Below, piece after piece: positions 55,795 through 64,000 of a stretch of DNA of 64,000 bases. Origin of the DNA: Chelativorans intermedius (GTDB lineage: Bacteria > Pseudomonadota > Alphaproteobacteria > Rhizobiales > Rhizobiaceae); contig NZ_JAODNW010000021.1 of assembly GCF_025398255.1 (NCBI RefSeq), positions 1-64,000 on the forward strand. Reading direction: 5' to 3'. The translations under genes were made by a program, and so were the position numbers. The notes under the pieces were generated by a model. The model ran no database searches and had not been told where the DNA came from. It worked only from the letters and a program-made list of their open reading frames with translations. Positions within the stretch are counted from its first letter, which is position 1. Each line of letters begins with the position of its first letter.

Positions 55795-56907
55795 ATGGGC
55801 CCGTTTCCGCACGACGCGCCGCCGGCCAGGATCAGCGACGAGAACCCGGCGGGCACAGACGGCTTCGAGTTCGTCGAGTTCGCGCATCCAGAGCCTGAGA
55901 AGCTTGCCGATCTGTTCGCCATGATGGGCTACACCGAGGTTGCCCGGCACAGGAGCAAACGGATCTCGGTCTGGCGGCAGGGCGACATCAACTATCTGGT
56001 GAATGCCGAGCCCGGCAGCCATGCCATGCGCTTCGTCGAGGCGCATGGACCCTGCGCGCCCTCCATGGCATGGCGCGTGGTGGATGCCCGACATGCCTTC
56101 GAGCATGCGGTGGCGAAGGGCGCAGAGCCCTATCACGGCGACGGCAAGACGCTCGACGCACCGGCCATCGTCGGCATCGGCGGCTCGCTTCTCTACTTCA
56201 TCGACCAATATGGAGAGAAGGGCTCGGCCTATGCTCAGGAGTTCGAATGGCTGGGCGCGCCCGACCCGAAGCCGCAGGGCGTGGGCTTCTACTATCTCGA
56301 CCACCTCACCCACAATGTCTATCGCGGCAACATGGACAAGTGGTGGGACTTCTACCGCAATCTCTTCGGCTTCAAGCAAATCCACTATTTCGACATCGAC
56401 GGGCGCATCACCGGGCTGGTGAGCCGTGCCATCACTTCCCCCTGCGGCAAGATCCGCATCCCGCTCAACGAATCGAAGGACGATACCAGTCAGATCGCCG
56501 AGTATCTGAAGCGCTACCGGGGAGAAGGCATCCAGCACATCGCCGTGGGCACCGAGAACATCTACGACGCGACGGACAGGCTGGCCGAAAACGGGCTGAA
56601 GTTCATGCCCGGCCCGCCCGACATCTATTACGAGATGTCGCACGAGCGGGTGCGCGGCCACGACGAGCCCATCGAGCGCATGAAGAAGCACGGCATCCTG
56701 ATCGATGGCGAAGGCGTGGTGAACGGCGGCATGACGAAGATCCTGCTGCAGATCTTCTCGAAGACCGTGATCGGGCCGATCTTCTTCGAGTTCATCCAGC
56801 GCAAGGGCGATGAGGGCTTCGGCGAAGGCAATTTCCGCGCCCTGTTCGAATCGATCGAGCAGGATCAGATCCGGCGCGGCGTGCTGAAGGTGGACGCGGC
56901 GGAGTAG
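55795..56907 (+). CDS. hppD: 4-hydroxyphenylpyruvate dioxygenase
   Basis: Converts 4-hydroxyphenylpyruvate to homogentisate in tyrosine breakdown, using Fe(II) and oxygen. The 370-residue protein has the complete metal triad His170 (LDHLTHNV), His248 (GIQHIAVG) and Glu332 (FFEFIQRKG), and the C-terminal gate helix region FGEGNFRALFESIE. GAGGAGGA precedes the ATG at 55795. The next enzyme, HmgA, is encoded 1 kb further on the opposite strand. Confidence 0.96.
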   Translation: MGPFPHDAPPARISDENPAGTDGFEFVEFAHPEPEKLADLFAMMGYTEVARHRSKRISVWRQGDINYLVNAEPGSHAMRFVEAHGPCAPSMAWRVVDARHAFEHAVAKGAEPYHGDGKTLDAPAIVGIGGSLLYFIDQYGEKGSAYAQEFEWLGAPDPKPQGVGFYYLDHLTHNVYRGNMDKWWDFYRNLFGFKQIHYFDIDGRITGLVSRAITSPCGKIRIPLNESKDDTSQIAEYLKRYRGEGIQHIAVGTENIYDATDRLAENGLKFMPGPPDIYYEMSHERVRGHDEPIERMKKHGILIDGEGVVNGGMTKILLQIFSKTVIGPIFFEFIQRKGDEGFGEGNFRALFESIEQDQIRRGVLKVDAAE

Positions 56908-56914
56908 GCCGCGA

Positions 56915-57457
56915 TCACGGCGCAAGCCGCAACCGTTCCATCTCCGCCTTCCGCCGCGGCATGTCGAAGTCGAGAAAGAATTCGTCGAGCTGCGGCGGCG
57001 CGACAGAGGTGCCGGCAAGCATCGCGTGGACCTGCCCCCGGTGGTGAACCTGGTGCAGGAAGAGGTGGGCGAGCAACGCGTCGATGCGCTCGGGAAACTT
57101 CCCGGCGTTACCCCGGTCGGTGATCACGCGGCGCGCCATGTCCTCCTGGCGCAGGGCGGAGCAGAAGGCCATCAGCCGTTCGTCCTGGGCGCGCTGTGCA
57201 TCGGCAAGCGCAGCCGGACTGTCGAACGGCACGAAATCGTGGAAGGCGGCGGGGCCGATGCCCCCTTCTTCCAGCGCGTCGAGATAATAGAGATCGACGG
57301 CCAGGATGTGGTTCAGCGTCTTGGCGATGGACGGGAAGAAGCCTACGCGCTCGGCCTCGAACTCGCCCGGCTTGAGTGCCAGCACGGCACGGTGGAGGCG
57401 GTGATTGGACCACAGGTTGTTGGCCGCCATCTTCCGAAAATGGTCTGGAAGCTGCAT
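56915..57457 (-). CDS. DinB-family putative metalloenzyme
   Basis: A 180-residue four-helix-bundle protein of the DinB/YfiT type. The presumed metal triad is His in LNHILAVDLYY near residue 48 and two His in FLHQVHHRGQVHAM near 130-134. DinB-like proteins are often thiol-dependent transferases or isomerases. Its location among tyrosine-catabolism genes is suggestive, since maleylacetoacetate isomerisation is a thiol-dependent step, but there is no direct support. ATG at 57457; ends 7 bp from hppD. Confidence 0.85.
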   Translation of the reverse strand: MQLPDHFRKMAANNLWSNHRLHRAVLALKPGEFEAERVGFFPSIAKTLNHILAVDLYYLDALEEGGIGPAAFHDFVPFDSPAALADAQRAQDERLMAFCSALRQEDMARRVITDRGNAGKFPERIDALLAHLFLHQVHHRGQVHAMLAGTSVAPPQLDEFFLDFDMPRRKAEMERLRLAP

Positions 57458-57465
57458 GGGAAGTT

Positions 57466-57807
57466 CTACCAGCTTTCGAGGACGGTGGAGAGAACCCAGG
57501 TAAAGACCGCCGCTGCCGCCGCGGCATAACCCGCCGAGAGCGCAAGACGGGCGTTGCGGTGGCGCCGCCACTGGCCCGTCGCCTCCGCATGGGCGCGCAG
57601 GTCCTCGCGGATGTAGCGGTGCATCCGCTTCCTGCCCTGCCGGCCGCGCGGGCGGCGCAGGGAAACGAACTTCGTCAGCGCCTCCTCGTCCGACCAGCCG
57701 AAGCGCCGCTTTTCGAGATGGAAGGCCAGGGCGAGAATCTGCCACCAGCCATAGAGGACAAGCGCCATGGACAGAAGAAAGATGATGACGAGGAGCCGGC
57801 CCGGCAT
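57466..57807 (-). CDS. Small membrane protein of unknown function
   Basis: A 113-residue protein with two likely membrane helices, about 4-28 (LLVIIFLLSMALVLYGWWQI) and 88-108 (LSAGYAAAAAAVFTWVLSTV), and a strongly basic middle (RRPRGRQGRKRMHR). It is not recognised. It lies 8 bp upstream of the DinB-like gene on the same strand, so they are probably cotranscribed. Confidence 0.65.
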   Translation of the reverse strand: MPGRLLVIIFLLSMALVLYGWWQILALAFHLEKRRFGWSDEEALTKFVSLRRPRGRQGRKRMHRYIREDLRAHAEATGQWRRHRNARLALSAGYAAAAAAVFTWVLSTVLESW

Positions 57808-57921
57808 CCTACCGCCGCCCGCCCGTGCGCCCGAAAACTGGTGAGGGATGCATTCTTCCTCCTCTCCGGCCTGACCGATTGTAGCCCAACCGGCGGCGGA
57901 TGCGAATGCCAGGATCCGGCC

Positions 57922-59235
57922 TCAGTCCCAGTTGCCCTGCGGCGTGCCGTCGAAGCGCTTCTTCAGGCCCTTCCAGCAGTCGATATAGTCCTCCTGCAGC
58001 GTATCCGTCTCCGCCGCATAGCGCGTCAGGTGCTGGGGGAAGCGGGTTTCAAACATGAAGGCCAGGGTGTCGTCGAGCTTGACCGGCGCAAGCTCGGCCC
58101 GCGTCGCCTTCTCGAAACTGTCGGCATCCGGCCCGTGCGGCAGCATCATGTTGTGCAGGCTCATGCCGCCCGGCAGGAAACCCTCCTCCTTGGCGTCGTA
58201 CCGGCCGCGGATCAGGCCCATGAACTCGCTCATCACATTGCGGTGGAACCAGGGCGGGCGGAAGGTGTGTTCGGCCACCTGCCAGCGCGGCGGAAAGATG
58301 ATGAAGTCGACATTGGCCGTGCCCTCCTCGCCGCTCGGCGAGGTGAGCACCGTGAAGATCGACGGGTCAGGGTGGTCGAACAGAACGGCACCGACGGGCG
58401 AAAAGGTGGAAAGATCGTATTTCCAGGGCGCGTAGTTGCCGTGCCAGGCCACCACGTCGAGCGGCGAGTGGCCGATCTCGGTGCGGTAGAAGCGACCGCA
58501 CCACTTGACGGTCAGCCGGCAATCGGCCTCGCGATCCTCGTACCAGGCGACGGGCGTCTTGAAATCGCGCGGGTTGGCCAGGCAGTTGGCGCCGATCGGG
58601 CCACGGTCGGGCAAGGTGAACTTGGCGCCGTAATTCTCGCAGAGATAGCCGCGCGCCGGCCCGTCGACAAGCTCCACCTTGAAGATCATGCCGCGTGGCA
58701 CCAGGCATATCTCCCCTGGCGCGACCTCCATCACCCCCATCTCCGTGACAACGCGCAGGCTGCCCTCCTGCGGCACGAAGAGCAGCTCGCCGTCGGCGTT
58801 GAAGAAATGGTCGTCCACCATGGAGGCGTTCACGGCATAGACATGAGCCGCCATGCCCGTCTGGCCCATCGCGTCGCCCGCCGTCGTCATGGTCAGGACG
58901 CCGGAGAGGAAGTCCGTATCGGCTTTCGGCATCGGCACGGGATCCCAGCGAAGCTGGCCAAGCGGCAGCTCGTGGTCGCCCAGATTGGGCGCAGTCTTCC
59001 AATGGGAAAAGGCTGTCGGGCGGAAGCGGGCGGCGTGGCGCACGCTGGGGCGGATGCGATAGAGCCAGGAGCGCTCGTTGGCGCCGCGCGGCGCGGTGAA
59101 GGGCGAGCCCGAAAGCTGCTCCGCATAAAGACCGTAGGGCGGGCGCTGCGGCGAGTTCTGCCCCTGCGGCAGGGCGCCTGGCAGGCACTCGGTCTCGAAA
59201 TCATTGCCGAAGCCGGGCATGTAGCGGCAGGTCAT
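57922..59235 (-). CDS. hmgA: Homogentisate 1,2-dioxygenase
   Basis: Opens the homogentisate ring to maleylacetoacetate. The 437-residue length is standard. Recognisable parts are [19 protein letters not shown] at the start and the Fe-ligand region [18 protein letters not shown], ending [20 protein letters not shown]. The ATG at 59235 has GGAGG 5 nt upstream; the frame opens four codons earlier. It is divergent from a MarR-type regulator. The following pathway genes (isomerase and fumarylacetoacetase) are not in this window. Confidence 0.96.
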   Translation of the reverse strand: MTCRYMPGFGNDFETECLPGALPQGQNSPQRPPYGLYAEQLSGSPFTAPRGANERSWLYRIRPSVRHAARFRPTAFSHWKTAPNLGDHELPLGQLRWDPVPMPKADTDFLSGVLTMTTAGDAMGQTGMAAHVYAVNASMVDDHFFNADGELLFVPQEGSLRVVTEMGVMEVAPGEICLVPRGMIFKVELVDGPARGYLCENYGAKFTLPDRGPIGANCLANPRDFKTPVAWYEDREADCRLTVKWCGRFYRTEIGHSPLDVVAWHGNYAPWKYDLSTFSPVGAVLFDHPDPSIFTVLTSPSGEEGTANVDFIIFPPRWQVAEHTFRPPWFHRNVMSEFMGLIRGRYDAKEEGFLPGGMSLHNMMLPHGPDADSFEKATRAELAPVKLDDTLAFMFETRFPQHLTRYAAETDTLQEDYIDCWKGLKKRFDGTPQGNWD

Positions 59236-59279
59236 GGCTTCCTCCATGGGACTTGCGGGGCGAACATATTTGTTTCATT

Positions 59280-59303
59280 TGTAACCATTGAAAATGTAAC
59301 CAT
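59280..59303. promoter_or_regulatory. Direct repeats in the hmgA-marR intergenic region
   Basis: TGTAACCAT occurs at 59280-59288 and again at 59295-59303, 15 bp apart, in an AT-rich stretch between the divergent hmgA and MarR-type genes. Likely binding sites of the MarR-type protein, though MarR sites are usually inverted repeats. Confidence 0.4.
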
Positions 59304-59322
59304 CAATGCCGCGAGAACCGCC

Positions 59323-59766
59323 ATGACGAACGATGTCCTGATCCTCGAAGATTTCATGCCGTACCGGCTGAACCGGCTGGCGGATGCAATCAGCCGCGAG
59401 TTCGCGAGGATCTATCGGGACCGCTATGGCCTCACGCGGCCGGAATGGCGCACGCTGGCAGCGCTCGGCCAGCACGGCACCATGACGGCGACGGAAATCG
59501 GCGCGCATTCGGCGATGCACAAGACCAAGGTGTCGCGCGCGGTCGCAGCGCTGGAAAAGCGCCGATGGCTGGTGCGCAAGGCGGATGCGAACGACCGCCG
59601 GGTGGAGCGCCTGAGCCTCACGAAGGCCGGCCAGCGCGTCTATGGAGAGCTCATCCCGGTGGCGGCCGCATTCGAGGCCGGGATGCTGGACAAGCTCGGC
59701 GCACGCCAGCGCGAGGCCGTCCTGAAGGGCCTTGCGGCGCTGGAGAAGGCGGTCCTGAGGGCGTGA
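59323..59766 (+). CDS. MarR-family transcriptional regulator
   Basis: A 147-residue winged-helix regulator: YGLTRPEWRTLAALGQHG, recognition region TATEIGAHSAMHKTKVSRAVAALEKR (short form HKTKVSRAVAALEKR) and the wing DANDRRVERLSLTKAG. It starts 88 bp from the divergent hmgA gene, which it probably represses until homogentisate or a related acid accumulates. No good Shine-Dalgarno precedes the ATG. Its end faces the tdh gene from the opposite strand. Confidence 0.92.
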   Translation: MTNDVLILEDFMPYRLNRLADAISREFARIYRDRYGLTRPEWRTLAALGQHGTMTATEIGAHSAMHKTKVSRAVAALEKRRWLVRKADANDRRVERLSLTKAGQRVYGELIPVAAAFEAGMLDKLGARQREAVLKGLAALEKAVLRA

Positions 59767-59806
59767 GCAGCGGCCCACCCGGCCGTGCAAGGCCGAGGGA
59801 GCACGC

Positions 59807-60841
59807 CTACCAGTCCATCACGACCTTGCCCGCCTCGCCGCTTCTCATGGCGCTGAAGCCGTCGCGGAAGTCGTCTGCCGGAAGGCGATGTGTGATGAGG
59901 CCCGAAACGTCGAGCGGCCCCTGGACGAGCGCGATCATCTTGTACCAGGTCTCGAACATCTCGCGGCCGTAGATGCCCTTCAGGTGCAGCATCTTGAAGA
60001 TGACCTTGTTCCAGTCGATCTCGAAGCCGGTAGGCGCGATGCCCAGGATGGCGATCTTGCCACCATTGTTCATCGCGTCGATCATGTCCCGGAAGGCGGG
60101 CGCGGCACCCGACATCTCCAGCCCCACATCGAAGCCCTCCGTCATGCCGAGCCGCTGCATCACCCGGGCAAGGCTCTCCTCCCTCGCATTCACCGTGTTC
60201 CGGACGCCGAGCCTGCTTGCCAGCGCGAGGCGGGCGGGATTGATGTCGGTGATGACCACCTTTCGCGCACCGACGCACTGGGCGACGAGCGCCCCCATGA
60301 TGCCGATGGGGCCGGCGCCGGTGACGAGGACATCCTCGCCCACCAGATCGAAGGAAAGGGCCGTGTGGACGGCGTTGCCCAAGGGGTCGAAGATGGCGGC
60401 GATCTCGTCGGGCACGTCGTCGGGAATGGCCACCACATTGTGCTGCGGCAGCGCCAGATATTCGGCGAAGGCGCCAGGGCGCTGCACGCCCACGCCCAGC
60501 GTGTTGCGGCAAAGGTGCCCCCGGCCTGCGCGGCAGTTGCGGCAATGACCGCAGACGATGTGCCCTTCGCCGGAAACGCGCTGGCCGACGCGGTATTCCG
60601 TCACCGCCGCGCCGACATCGGCCACCTCGCCGACAAATTCATGGCCGGTGATGAGTGGCACGGGCACGGTCTTTCGGGCCCATTCGTCCCAGTTCCAGAT
60701 ATGCACGTCGGTGCCGCAGATGGCGGTCTTCTTCACCCTGATGAGCACATCGTTGGGGCCGATCTCGGGGACGGGCACGCGCTCCATCCACAGCCCCTCT
60801 TCGGGCCTCGATTTCACCAGAGCCTTCATCATGTTGGACAT
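59807..60841 (-). CDS. tdh: L-threonine 3-dehydrogenase
   Basis: Oxidises threonine to 2-amino-3-ketobutyrate with NAD+. The 344-residue zinc medium-chain dehydrogenase has catalytic Cys42 ([14 protein letters not shown]) and His67-Glu68 (GHEFVGE). Structural-zinc Cys are at 97, 100, 103 and 111, and the NAD motif is [22 protein letters not shown] is diagnostic of Tdh. kbl, the next enzyme, lies 26 bp upstream on the same strand, so the two form the usual kbl-tdh operon. Confidence 0.96.
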   Translation of the reverse strand: MSNMMKALVKSRPEEGLWMERVPVPEIGPNDVLIRVKKTAICGTDVHIWNWDEWARKTVPVPLITGHEFVGEVADVGAAVTEYRVGQRVSGEGHIVCGHCRNCRAGRGHLCRNTLGVGVQRPGAFAEYLALPQHNVVAIPDDVPDEIAAIFDPLGNAVHTALSFDLVGEDVLVTGAGPIGIMGALVAQCVGARKVVITDINPARLALASRLGVRNTVNAREESLARVMQRLGMTEGFDVGLEMSGAAPAFRDMIDAMNNGGKIAILGIAPTGFEIDWNKVIFKMLHLKGIYGREMFETWYKMIALVQGPLDVSGLITHRLPADDFRDGFSAMRSGEAGKVVMDW

Positions 60842-60867
60842 CGGCCAGCCTCCTTGCCTGACGCCGC

Positions 60868-62055
60868 TCAGGAAATCACGCCCAGTTCCCGCCCCACGGC
60901 CACGAAGGCCTCCACGGCGCGGTCGATGTCCTGCGGCGCGTGGGCGGCCGACATCTGGGTGCGGATGCGCGCCTGGCCTTTCGGGACCACGGGGTAGGAG
61001 AAGCCGATCACATAGATGCCGTGGTCGAGCAGCCGGTCGGCCATCTGCGCGGCAAGCGCGGCATCGCCCACCATGACGGGAATGATGGGGTGGCCCTCGC
61101 CGGCGAGGCGGAAGCCCGCCCCTGTCATCTTCTCGCGGAAATGGCGCGCATTGTCATAGAGCCTGCGTCGCAGGGCCTCGCCATGCTCGATCAGGTCGAA
61201 GACCTTGAGCGAGGCAGCGGCGATCACCGGCGCCAGCGTATTGGAGAAAAGATAGGGGCGCGAGCGCTGACGCAGCCACTCGACGATCTCGCGCCGGCTG
61301 GCCGTGTAGCCGCCGGAGGCACCGCCCAGCGCCTTGCCCAGCGTGCCGGTGACGATATCCACCCGCCCTTCCACGCCGCAGGCCTCCGGCGTGCCGCGGC
61401 CGTTTTCACCCACGAAGCCCACGGCGTGGCTGTCGTCCACCATCACCATGGCGTCGTACTTCTCCGCCAGATCGCAGATGCCCCGCAGATCGGCGATGAT
61501 GCCGTCCATGGAGAAGACGCCGTCCGTTGCAATCAGGCGGAAGCGGGCATCGGCCGCCTCCTTCAGCTTCGCCTCCAGATCGGCCATGTCGTTGTTGGCA
61601 TAGCGCAGCCGCCGCGCCTTGCTGAGCCGCACGCCGTCGATGATGGAGGCGTGGTTGAGTGCGTCGGAGATGATCGCGTCCTGCTCCCCGAGCAGGGTCT
61701 CGAAAAGGCCCGCATTGGCATCGAAGCAGGAGGAATAGAGGATCGTGTCCTCATACCCGAGAAAATCGGATATGCGTGCCTCGAGCTGCTTGTGCTCTTC
61801 CTGCGTGCCGCAGATGAACCGCACCGAAGCCATGCCGTAGCCATAGGTATCGAGCGCCGCCTTGGCGGCCTCGCGCAGCTCCTGGTTGTCGGCCAGGCCC
61901 AGATAGTTGTTGGCGCAGAAATTGAGCACCCGCCTGCCACCGCTTTCGATCTCGGCGGACTGCATGGAGGTAATGACGCGCTCGTGCTTGTAGAGGCCGG
62001 CGGCCTTCAGGCCGTCGAGCTCGGCGGAAAGATGCTTGAGAAACGCTTCGGTCAT
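60868..62055 (-). CDS. kbl: 2-amino-3-ketobutyrate CoA ligase (glycine C-acetyltransferase)
   Basis: Splits 2-amino-3-ketobutyrate with CoA into glycine and acetyl-CoA. The 395-residue PLP enzyme of the alpha-oxoamine synthase family has Schiff-base Lys241 ([15 protein letters not shown]), [13 protein letters not shown] and [10 protein letters not shown]. The ATG at 62055 gives the standard MTEAFLKHL start. First gene of the kbl-tdh operon; its promoter region is shared with the divergent mutL gene. Confidence 0.96.
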   Translation of the reverse strand: MTEAFLKHLSAELDGLKAAGLYKHERVITSMQSAEIESGGRRVLNFCANNYLGLADNQELREAAKAALDTYGYGMASVRFICGTQEEHKQLEARISDFLGYEDTILYSSCFDANAGLFETLLGEQDAIISDALNHASIIDGVRLSKARRLRYANNDMADLEAKLKEAADARFRLIATDGVFSMDGIIADLRGICDLAEKYDAMVMVDDSHAVGFVGENGRGTPEACGVEGRVDIVTGTLGKALGGASGGYTASRREIVEWLRQRSRPYLFSNTLAPVIAAASLKVFDLIEHGEALRRRLYDNARHFREKMTGAGFRLAGEGHPIIPVMVGDAALAAQMADRLLDHGIYVIGFSYPVVPKGQARIRTQMSAAHAPQDIDRAVEAFVAVGRELGVIS

Positions 62056-62224
62056 GCTCACCCCGTCGGCACCTTTTGCATCACATATAGCGGAAAGAGC
62101 GCGCCTTGCCGAATGGGCCAGGAAGACCGCAAGGCGCAATCCAGCCCGCCTTTACGGTGGACGGCGCCCGGCCACGGCATCTTGCGCCCTCCACCCCCCA
62201 GCCGAATCCCGCTATAAGGGCGCC

Positions 62225-64000
62225 ATGCCCATTCGCCCCCTTTCCGAGACCGTCATCAACCAGATCGCCGCCGGCGAGGTGATCGAGCGGCCGGCAAGCG
62301 TCGTCAAGGAGCTGGTCGAGAACGCGCTGGATGCCGGCGCGCGCCGCATCGAGGTGGCGACGGCGGGCGGCGGCCTCAATCTCATCCGCGTGGTTGATGA
62401 CGGCACCGGCATTCCCCCCCAGGAGCTGCCGCTGGCCGTGTCGCGCCACTGCACATCGAAGCTTTCCGACGACATCCACGACATTCGCTCGCTGGGCTTT
62501 CGCGGTGAAGCGCTGCCCTCCATCGGTTCGGTGGCGCGGCTTTCGCTGAGCTCGCGCACGGCGGAGGGCGATGCGGGCGCGCAGATCGTGGTGGAGGCGG
62601 GCAGGACAGGCCCCGTGAAGCCCGTTGCGGCCAATCGCGGCACCACGGTGGAGGTGCGCGACCTCTTCTTCGCCACGCCGGCCAGGCTGAAGTTCATGAA
62701 GAGCGAGCGCGCCGAGGCGGCGGCGATCACCGATGTGATCAGGCGCGTGGCGCTGGCCTTTCCCGCCGTGCGCTTCACGCTTTCGGGCACGGACCGCAGC
62801 ACGCTCGACCTGCCCGCCGTGCCGGCCGACGGCGAGGGACTGCTGCGCCGCATGGGGCAGGTGCTGGGCCGCGAGTTCGCCGACAACGCGCTGGCGATCG
62901 AGGCGGAACGGGAGGGCGTGCGGCTGACCGGCTATGCCTCCATCCCCTCCTTCTCGCGCGGCAACGCGCTGCATCAATTCGCCTATGTCAACGGTCGCCC
63001 GGTGCGCGACAAGCTGATTGCCGGCGCAATTCGCGGCGCCTATCAGGACGTGCTGGCGCGCGACCGCCACGCGGTGGCGGTGCTTTTCCTCGCCCTCGAC
63101 CCCGCTCTGGTGGACGTCAATGTGCATCCGGCCAAGGCCGATGTGCGGTTTCGCGACCCGGGGCTCGTGCGCGGGCTGATCGTCGGTGCCATCCGCCAGG
63201 CGCTGGAGGAGCAGGGACTGCGCGCCTCGACGCGCGGGGCGGCGGCGATGCTGGGCGCCTTCCGCGCGCCAAGGGGCGGCGCGCACCGCGCTTTCGAGGC
63301 TGGCGATCGACGCCCCGCGGGCGGCTGGAGTGCGCAGACATCGCCCGGCCGTCCGCTCGACCTGGACGGACAGACAGGCGGCGGGAGCGTCACAGGCGGC
63401 TTTCGCGAAGGCGCGCAGGCGGCCTTCCATGTGGGAGGGGCGGTCAGCGCCGACGCGCGGGGCGATGCCGCGCCGGCCGAGACGCTGCGCCATCCCCTGG
63501 GCGCTGCACGCGCGCAGGTTCACGAAAACTACATCGTCGCGCAGACGGAGGACTCCCTCATCATCGTCGACCAGCATGCCGCCCATGAGCGGCTGGTCTA
63601 CGAGGCGTTGAAGCAGGCGATCCACGCCCGTCCCCTGCCCTCCCAGATGCTGCTCATGCCGGAGATCGTTGACCTGCCGGAGGAGGATGCCGAGCGGCTG
63701 TCGGCGCATGCGGACTTCCTGGCGCGGCTGGGGCTGAGGCTCGAACGCTTCGGCCCCGGCGCCGTGGCGGTGCGCGAAACGCCGGCCATGCTGGGCGAGA
63801 TCGACGCGGCGGCGCTGGTGCGGGACCTTGCCGACGAGATCGCAGAGAACGATACGGCGGAAGGGCTCAAGGAACGCATCGACCGCATCGCCGCCACCAT
63901 GGCCTGCCACGGCTCCGTGCGCGCCGGCCGCCGGCTCAAGCCGGAAGAAATGAACGCGCTTCTGCGGCGGATGGAAGCGACCCCCGGCTCCGGCACCTGC
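62225..64000 (+). CDS. mutL: DNA mismatch repair protein MutL (3' end beyond window)
   Basis: Links mismatch recognition by MutS to strand incision and excision. The visible 592 codons start [30 protein letters not shown] (short form [13 protein letters not shown]) and show the GHKL ATPase motifs [16 protein letters not shown] and [12 protein letters not shown], then the transducer domain with [12 protein letters not shown] near residue 297. The C-terminal dimerisation domain includes DQHAAHERL and ACHGSVRAG, and the window ends at GSGTC, where family members continue with NHGRPT. About 25-35 residues are missing. No gene disruption is seen. Confidence 0.97.
   Translation, partial: MPIRPLSETVINQIAAGEVIERPASVVKELVENALDAGARRIEVATAGGGLNLIRVVDDGTGIPPQELPLAVSRHCTSKLSDDIHDIRSLGFRGEALPSIGSVARLSLSSRTAEGDAGAQIVVEAGRTGPVKPVAANRGTTVEVRDLFFATPARLKFMKSERAEAAAITDVIRRVALAFPAVRFTLSGTDRSTLDLPAVPADGEGLLRRMGQVLGREFADNALAIEAEREGVRLTGYASIPSFSRGNALHQFAYVNGRPVRDKLIAGAIRGAYQDVLARDRHAVAVLFLALDPALVDVNVHPAKADVRFRDPGLVRGLIVGAIRQALEEQGLRASTRGAAAMLGAFRAPRGGAHRAFEAGDRRPAGGWSAQTSPGRPLDLDGQTGGGSVTGGFREGAQAAFHVGGAVSADARGDAAPAETLRHPLGAARAQVHENYIVAQTEDSLIIVDQHAAHERLVYEALKQAIHARPLPSQMLLMPEIVDLPEEDAERLSAHADFLARLGLRLERFGPGAVAVRETPAMLGEIDAAALVRDLADEIAENDTAEGLKERIDRIAATMACHGSVRAGRRLKPEEMNALLRRMEATPGSGTC

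Noticed and set aside
62081-63910. Open frame of about 600 codons on the minus strand opposite mutL
   Set aside because: The plus strand encodes a clear MutL with all ATPase motifs; the antisense frame has no recognisable features.

Overview
The window is about two-thirds G+C by eye and gene-dense, and reads as chromosome of an alphaproteobacterium of the Hyphomicrobiales (rhizobial, Phyllobacteriaceae-like). The reasons are the iolC-iolD-iolE-iolB order with a fused IolC, an RpiR-type IolR with a GGAA-N6-TTCC operator, Moc-type genes, many ABC and TRAP importers with RpiR and LacI regulators, and frequent 4-base ATGA overlaps. Genus level is inference. There are no rRNA genes, CRISPR arrays or insertion sequences. 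One tRNA (Gln, CTG) is present.

Layout. 1-382: lower-GC, gene-free flank beyond the 3' end of guaA with repeated 9-mers, possibly an island boundary. 383-14356: housekeeping and stress genes (guaA, rsmB-like, an aldo/keto reductase, katA with divergent oxyR, aqpZ, guaB, an MFS exporter, rlmE-ppx, tRNA-Gln, a small sunset-domain-like protein). 14403-28074: thirteen minus-strand genes forming an inositol locus (LacI regulator, iolI-like isomerase, sugar ABC importer, SDR, iolG, iolR, iolC, iolD, iolE, a small membrane protein, iolB). 28212-32566: a divergent plus-strand set (MocD-like diiron oxygenase, Rieske ferredoxin, ferredoxin reductase, an atypical PanB-like protein, purU). Next to the iol genes this looks like oxidative O-demethylation of a methylated inositol or rhizopine, with disposal of the released one-carbon unit.

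32738-46183: a LacI-controlled carbohydrate locus. It has a complete CUT1-type ABC importer, two sugar isomerase/epimerases, two Gfo/Idh/MocA oxidoreductases, an aldo/keto reductase, a cytoplasmic GH43 glycosidase and a PD40 propeller. Two perfect 14-bp palindromes 32 bp apart sit on its promoter. 46356-53956: a TAXI-type TRAP importer with a universal stress protein, a class III aminotransferase, an RpiR regulator and a beta-keto acid cleavage enzyme. Matching TGCAACA/TGTTGCA palindromes at both ends suggest one regulon, perhaps for a beta-amino acid.

54007-64000: a PcaD-like hydrolase, a DUF442 protein, tyrosine/homogentisate catabolism (hppD with an Lrp-type regulator, hmgA with a MarR-type regulator), DinB-like and small membrane proteins, threonine degradation (tdh-kbl), and mutL, which runs off the right edge. 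Two copies of a ~100-bp two-hairpin intergenic repeat lie 38 kb apart, each supplying the stop codon of its minus-strand neighbour.
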